DNA from: Notolepis coatsorum
Lineage: Eukaryota; Chordata; Actinopteri; Aulopiformes; Paralepididae
DNA length: 64,000 bases
Direction: 5' to 3'
Assembly (NCBI GenBank): GCA_963971535.1
Contig: OZ020594.1
Location: forward strand, 110,960,643 to 111,024,642
Shown: positions 59,981 to 64,000 of the stretch, piece after piece
Layout of the letters: each line of letters starts with the position of its first letter
Numbering within the stretch: position 1 is the first letter of the stretch
The notes under the pieces: model-generated
The model's input: only the letters and a program-made list of their open reading frames with translations
Database searches by the model: none
What the model was told of the DNA's origin: nothing
Position numbers and translations under genes: made by a program

Positions 59981-61078
59981 GAATGAATGAATGAATGAGA
60001 ACTTTATTAACAGATTGCAGAATGGGTACAATACAGTACGGCTCAATACACACAATTGTTAAGGGGATGCAGACCAGAGAAAGACGTTTGTCTTCAGGGG
60101 AGGAAACTAACTTTTTGGCTTACCAGCCAACTGGCGAGTATCTGATTTTTTTTACCAGCCAAACAGATTTTTTACCAGACAAAAAAAATCGCTAATTGTG
60201 ATAATTACTTCTTTGTATGTCAAGCCGCGTCAATGTTGTGTATGCATCTGGGTAGGCACACTGTGCCTTTAAGACAGCACGGTGGTCTTACGACAGTGCT
60301 GTGACGTACCGTCAAGTGTTGTGGTAACGTCAGTTGGGTTGGTGTGCTGTTGACGTTGTGTGCACAGTGCACTGGTTGAGCTAGCCCCTTTCGTGACTGC
60401 GATGTGCAAGCCAGGGGCTTTTGAGCATGAAATAAAATGTCTAACCTTACGTCGTAGTCCGGTGCTTTTTTGGAAACATTATAGTCATAACGGACCCAGC
60501 TGGCTGCTTTGAGCACACGGGGCTAACGTTAGCTAGCAAGCACCTATATCTAAAACGCTAACTAGAAGCTAACCACTGTATACAGTTCCAGTAGACAACA
60601 TTACACCTGATTTAAATGTGTCCTTAGTAACTTATACTCGATGGTTGTACTAGGGTTGGATGCAGTTCCCCGTTGGTCAGTCTGTCTGTTTTCCATATTC
60701 TGCTGTGTTTAACGTTATCTGTTTGCGAGTGCTCCTGATGGCTAGCCTAGTAGTACCGCGGGACTTTTATTATTATTATATGTCCGCGGGTTGGCCAGTA
60801 CTGCCCAAACGTTTATTAAACATTATATGTTCGCGGGTGGTCTTGTGCAGTGCTCTCGTGGCACTGTCAACTAAAGCGAACACTCAGAAGACGCGCACCG
60901 TTTGCCAGTGCAGTGATTGCAGAATGTTTTATTTTTTTGTATACTCGCCAGACTGGCGAGTGGTCTTCATGAATCACTCGCCAAACGTAAAAAATACTCG
61001 CATTTGGCGAGTAAAGTGGCCTAATTTCCTCCCCTGTTTGTCTTGTTTACATCAGGGTCCCAGATTTTCGATTCATAT
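59981..61078 (-). mobile_element. LINE 3' end (54.8 kb family) nested in the hAT and itself split
   Basis: The pieces 59981-60094 and 61037-61078 are continuous with the family 3' end (tail (GAAT)n, GTACAATACAGTACGGCTCA, GTTTACATCAGGGTCCC) once the 60095-61036 hAT is ignored. Confidence 0.8.
60095..61036. mobile_element. Non-autonomous hAT, 942 bp, nested at the fourth level
   Basis: Ends CAGGGGAGGAAACTAAC and GGCCTAATTTCCTCCCCTG are inverted repeats with a perfect 8-bp duplication TTTGTCTT (60087-60094 and 61037-61044). TGGCGAGT motifs at both ends and the inner CGCCAAACGTAAAAA relate it to the hAT at 20699-22368. Confidence 0.9.
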
Positions 61079-61500
61079 CGATAGTTTAATAGCTAGCCTT
61101 GGCTCGTTTAACAATATGCAAAATATGTGTACAGCCCTGTACTCATACTGAAGTTATTCTTGGTATATAATAGGTCTGATTGTGTAACGAATCGATTCCA
61201 CGTTGCGCTGTGTGTGAGAGAGAAGGAGAGAGGGAGAGATCTGCCTGTGTTTGGAGACGGGCGAGTTTTGTTTCTAACTTTTCTATTTATATTGTGTTTC
61301 AAGTTGTGAATTAGAGTCTAGACTATACTTTATTTGACTGGTTGTGTGTTGTTGTAGTAACAGCTGAGCGACTCGTTCATAAGAGCCGATTCATTGCCGT
61401 GAGCGTGAGTCGAATCGCTCACTTGCGTGGTACAGTACTGTACTGTACAAAATATTTGGTATAGCGCCCCTAGTGGCGAAGTACCCACCGGCCGCCACTG

Positions 61501-63005
61501 AATTTGTTCATGGACTTTTTCAATGCTAAAATCGCAAAAATACATCAGCAACTGTCTTCCTCATCTAATGTCACCTACAGTTCACCGTGTTCCTTCCCTG
61601 ATGCTCCCATTCTCTCGCTCTAGTTTCCTACTCCCATCCGTTAGTGACATATCAGACCTCATCCGAAAAGCTAACTCTTCTACATGTCAGTTAGACCCCC
61701 TTCCCACCCACCTAGTTAAAGCTAACTCTTCTACATGTCAGTTAGAGCCCCTTCCCACCCACCTAGTTAAAGCCTGCCTACCATCCTCGTCTTCTACAAT
61801 AACTGCCATCATACACTCCTCCCTTACCTCTGGTCTCGTTCCCTCTGCCCTCAAAACAGCCGCTATTACTCCCAGATTGAAGAAACCTGGTGCAGACCCC
61901 AATATCCTAAATCATTTCCGGCCTATTTCAAATCTTCCATTTCTTGCCAAAATACTGGAAAAAAACGGTGGCAGCCCAGGTTCACACTCGCCTCTCCAGC
62001 AACAACCTGGTTTTGGATCTCTCCATAGCACTGAACCAGCCCTAGTTAAAATCACAAATGACTTACTAGTGGCTGCTGATTCTGCTCTCCTCGCTATACT
62101 TATACTTCTGGATCTCTCTGCAGCATTTGACACCATTTCACATTCCATTCTTTTAGACAGACTAACCTCCATTGGCATCACTGGCACCCCTCTTCACTGG
62201 TTCAACTAATACCTCACAGGCCGCACTCAATATGTACAACTGAGAGATGTTACATCACACTGCACTTCAGTTACCACCGGTGTCCCCCAGGGTTCTGTTC
62301 TGGGCCCTCTTCTTGGCAACATCTTCAGAACATCTGCTCTACAGTTTCACTGCTACGCGGATGACACCTCTCTATTTCCCCACCAAACCTGACTCTGCAC
62401 TCCCCACCACCTCCCTTACTGAATGCTTAAAGGAAATTTATTTATGGTTCACACTCAACTACCTAAAACTAAACAATGATAAAACCGAGGTACTCCTCAT
62501 TGGTTCCAAATCCACCATAGCCAAATCCCACAGTTTCCCCCTCAGCATTAACAACTGTACAGTCTTCCCCTCCCCTCAGGTTAAGAGTTTGGGTGTCATC
62601 CTCGATAGCTCACTGTCATTCAAATCCCACATAAATAACATCACACGGTCCGCTTACTTCCACCTACGCAACATTAATCGTCTCCGCCCCTCACTTACAC
62701 CCACCAGCACCGCTACTCTTGTTCACGCCCTGGTCACCTCCCGCCTGGATTACTGTAACTCCCTCCTCATTGGTCTCCCACACAAGTACCTCCATAAACT
62801 CCAACTGGTCCAAAACTCAGCCGCCCGAATTATCACCAGAACTCCCTCCACCAACCACATCACTCCTGTTCTCCACCAACCACATCACTCCTGTTCTCCA
62901 CCAACCACATCACTCCTGTTCTCCACCAACTCCACTGGCTGCCTGTCAAGTCCCGCACTGACTACAAAGTATTACTACTCACTTTCAAGGCCCTCCATAA
63001 CCTAG
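61501..63005 (+). pseudogene. L2 ORF2, decayed reverse transcriptase
   Basis: Resumes in the linker (FMDFFNAKIAKIHQQLSSSS). RT blocks are AAITPRLKKPGADPNILNHF, ALVKITNDLLVAADSALLAI, ILLDLSAAFDTISHSILLDR, a YADD block at about 62353 ([11 protein letters not shown]), [40 protein letters not shown] and [16 protein letters not shown]. There is a 54-bp tandem duplication (NSSTCQLDPLPTHLVKA twice, about 61669-61776) and a three-fold CACATCACTCCTGTTCTCCA repeat near 62855-62930, plus several frame shifts. Confidence 0.8.
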
Positions 63006-63370
63006 CCCCTCTTTATCTCACAGAACTTCTCCAGTCCTACACTCCCTCTCGGTCACTCAGATCCTCCTCTTCCTTCCAACTTGTCACTCCCCCTTCCTGT
63101 CTGACTACCATGGGATCCAGAGCCTTCTCCCGCTGCCCCCCCCCCCCCCCCCCGCCTCTGGAATTCCCCCACAAGAAATCCGTGAAATAGATAACCTCCC
63201 CACCTTTGTTTCCTGTCTCAAAACACATCTGTTCATTCAGGCATATCCACTTTCATTTTAAGTTTATTACAACTGCTCCCCTATGTAACTCTGTAATACT
63301 GTGTTTTTACTGTGTGAAATTGTATTTGTTTTTAACCCTGTACGGCGACCTTGGGTGCTTAGAAATTAGA

Positions 63371-63708
63371 TTAGTGTAAATATTTCAATTCAATAATGTA
63401 AATGAGAATAAATTAATATAAAATCTTCATGAACACAAAATCACTATTCTGGCTGCTACATTTCCAATCCCTAATTGTTACCGTGGAACAATTATCAATG
63501 AATGATAATATTGCAGCCACAATCTACAACATTATTGATACATACAACATAATATATAATATATACAGTAATAACATTATGGAAGTCCATTTCTGTTTTT
63601 AAATTGAAGGCCAGGTCCAATGTGATGTGTCCGTCTGTCAACATTGAACACTGAAGTCTTCCTAGGGATCAGAGCTTCAAGCACGTGACCCACCAGTTCT
63701 GTGGTGAA
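63371..63708. other. No gene recognised
   Basis: AT-rich, non-coding, after the L2 3' end. Confidence 0.35.
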
Positions 63709-63850
63709 CAGTGATGCCACAGATTACTTGTAAAAGTAATCTGATTACTGATTACTCATTTAAAAAGTAATCTTAGTTACTTTACTGATTACTTGATTAT
63801 CAGAGTAACTTAGTTACTTTGAAAGTAACTAGGTTACGAAGTCGTCCCCT
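63709..63850. repeat. One end of a hAT element
   Basis: CAGTGATGCCACAGATTACT followed by many AGTAATC / GATTACT alternations and TAGTTACTTTGAAAGTAACT is a common fish hAT terminus style. The other end is not in the window. Confidence 0.5.
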
Positions 63851-63940
63851 CTGCTGCTGCCACAACATAAGAATGACAAAATAAAATTGAGTAAAATGTA
63901 CTCAGTTTGAGTAAAATGTACTAATAGGGCAGGTAGGCCT

Positions 63941-64000
63941 ATCATGTTCACTCTTCACAGAGACAGGAAGCTCCTCTCCCTCCTGACTGATCCAGAGTTC
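63941..64000 (-). CDS. Edge fragment of a second zinc-finger gene (paralogue of 42753-44578)
   Basis: On the minus strand these 60 bases are identical, base for base, to 42872-42931 and encode the same acidic segment (ELWISQEGEELPV, then SVKSEHD). The match ends abruptly at 63941, where unrelated sequence with ACTCAGTTTGAGT motifs begins. The gene continues upstream beyond the window or is a fragment. Cut at the edge, so intactness is unknown. Confidence 0.65.

Larger units (their letters stand above)
58752..61500. mobile_element. Non-autonomous hAT, 2749 bp, inserted in L2 ORF2
   Basis: Ends CAGTGGCGGCTCTACCACTA and CCACCGGCCGCCACTG, with inner CTAGGGGCGC / GCGCCCCTAG, are inverted repeats with a perfect 8-bp duplication AATTTGTT (58744-58751 and 61501-61508). 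It has swollen with a (TC)n run and a LINE tail that holds another hAT. No transposase frame was found. Confidence 0.9.
54237..63370 (+). mobile_element. Second L2-clade LINE, with ORF1 and ORF2, multiply interrupted
   Basis: L2 DNA lies at 54237-54820, about 56999-58751 and 61501-63370. ORF1 carries an SGNH-type esterase; ORF2 carries a truncated endonuclease and a decayed reverse transcriptase. It is cut by a minus-strand LINE (54821-56998) and by a hAT (58752-61500). It is more decayed than the 36 kb L2. Confidence 0.82.

Overview
This 64 kb window is vertebrate nuclear DNA, almost certainly from a teleost fish. The evidence is the transposon fauna (Rex1 and L2 LINEs, an endonuclease-type LINE of the R2/HERO/NeSL group, about ten hAT elements), a fish-type C2H2 zinc-finger gene with acidic 'EEVPPEQQE' and 'MKEEQEELW' stretches, splice-site dinucleotides around exons, AATAAA signals, and long di- and trinucleotide microsatellites. 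There are no operons, CRISPR arrays or prokaryotic signals. Host coding DNA is sparse.

Host genes and exons. A terminal coding exon of an unrecognised gene enters at the left edge (27-169, +). A two-exon remnant of an integrase-core (rve/DDE-type) gene lies at 9.2-11.26 kb (-). An unrecognised open exon with good splice sites is at 30849-30993 (+), and a weaker first-exon candidate is at 23.2 kb (-). The one substantial gene is the last exon of a ten-finger C2H2 zinc-finger gene at 42.75-44.58 kb (+). A 60-bp piece of a paralogue lies at the right edge on the minus strand, which suggests a zinc-finger cluster.

Mobile DNA, left to right: 1.1-2.8 kb, a hAT with a nested TTAA MITE; 7.3-8.4 kb, the C-terminus of a LINE with a restriction-like endonuclease; 9.96-11.1 and 13.65-14.9 kb, two solo LTRs with 5-bp target duplications, one in the integrase exon and one in a LINE 3' UTR; 17-22 kb, hATs, a Rex1 tail and a repeated GC-rich module; 23.4-26.7 kb, a long-TIR element with a 9-bp target duplication (Mutator-like) enclosing a minus-strand LINE; 28-31 kb, a hAT and a TTAA MITE; 34.4-41.8 kb, a minisatellite with a hAT, then an L2 LINE split inside its reverse transcriptase by a related hAT that still carries two transposase exons; 45.5-47.7 kb, L1 ORF1 with a hAT just upstream of its start; 48.5 kb, a tRNA-derived SINE; 50.1-54.2 kb, a Rex1 LINE hit by another LINE; 54.2-63.4 kb, a second L2 cut by a minus-strand LINE and by a hAT that itself holds a LINE tail holding another hAT.

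The window works as a stratigraphic record rather than a gene module. Perfect target duplications at ten hATs, two LTRs, two TTAA MITEs and the Mutator-like element let insertion order be read directly. I found no convincing new molecular system. The most unusual items are the Mutator-like element, a 71-bp palindrome at the reverse-transcriptase catalytic codons of the LINE inside it, the LTR-split integrase gene, and the multiply nested 54-63 kb block.
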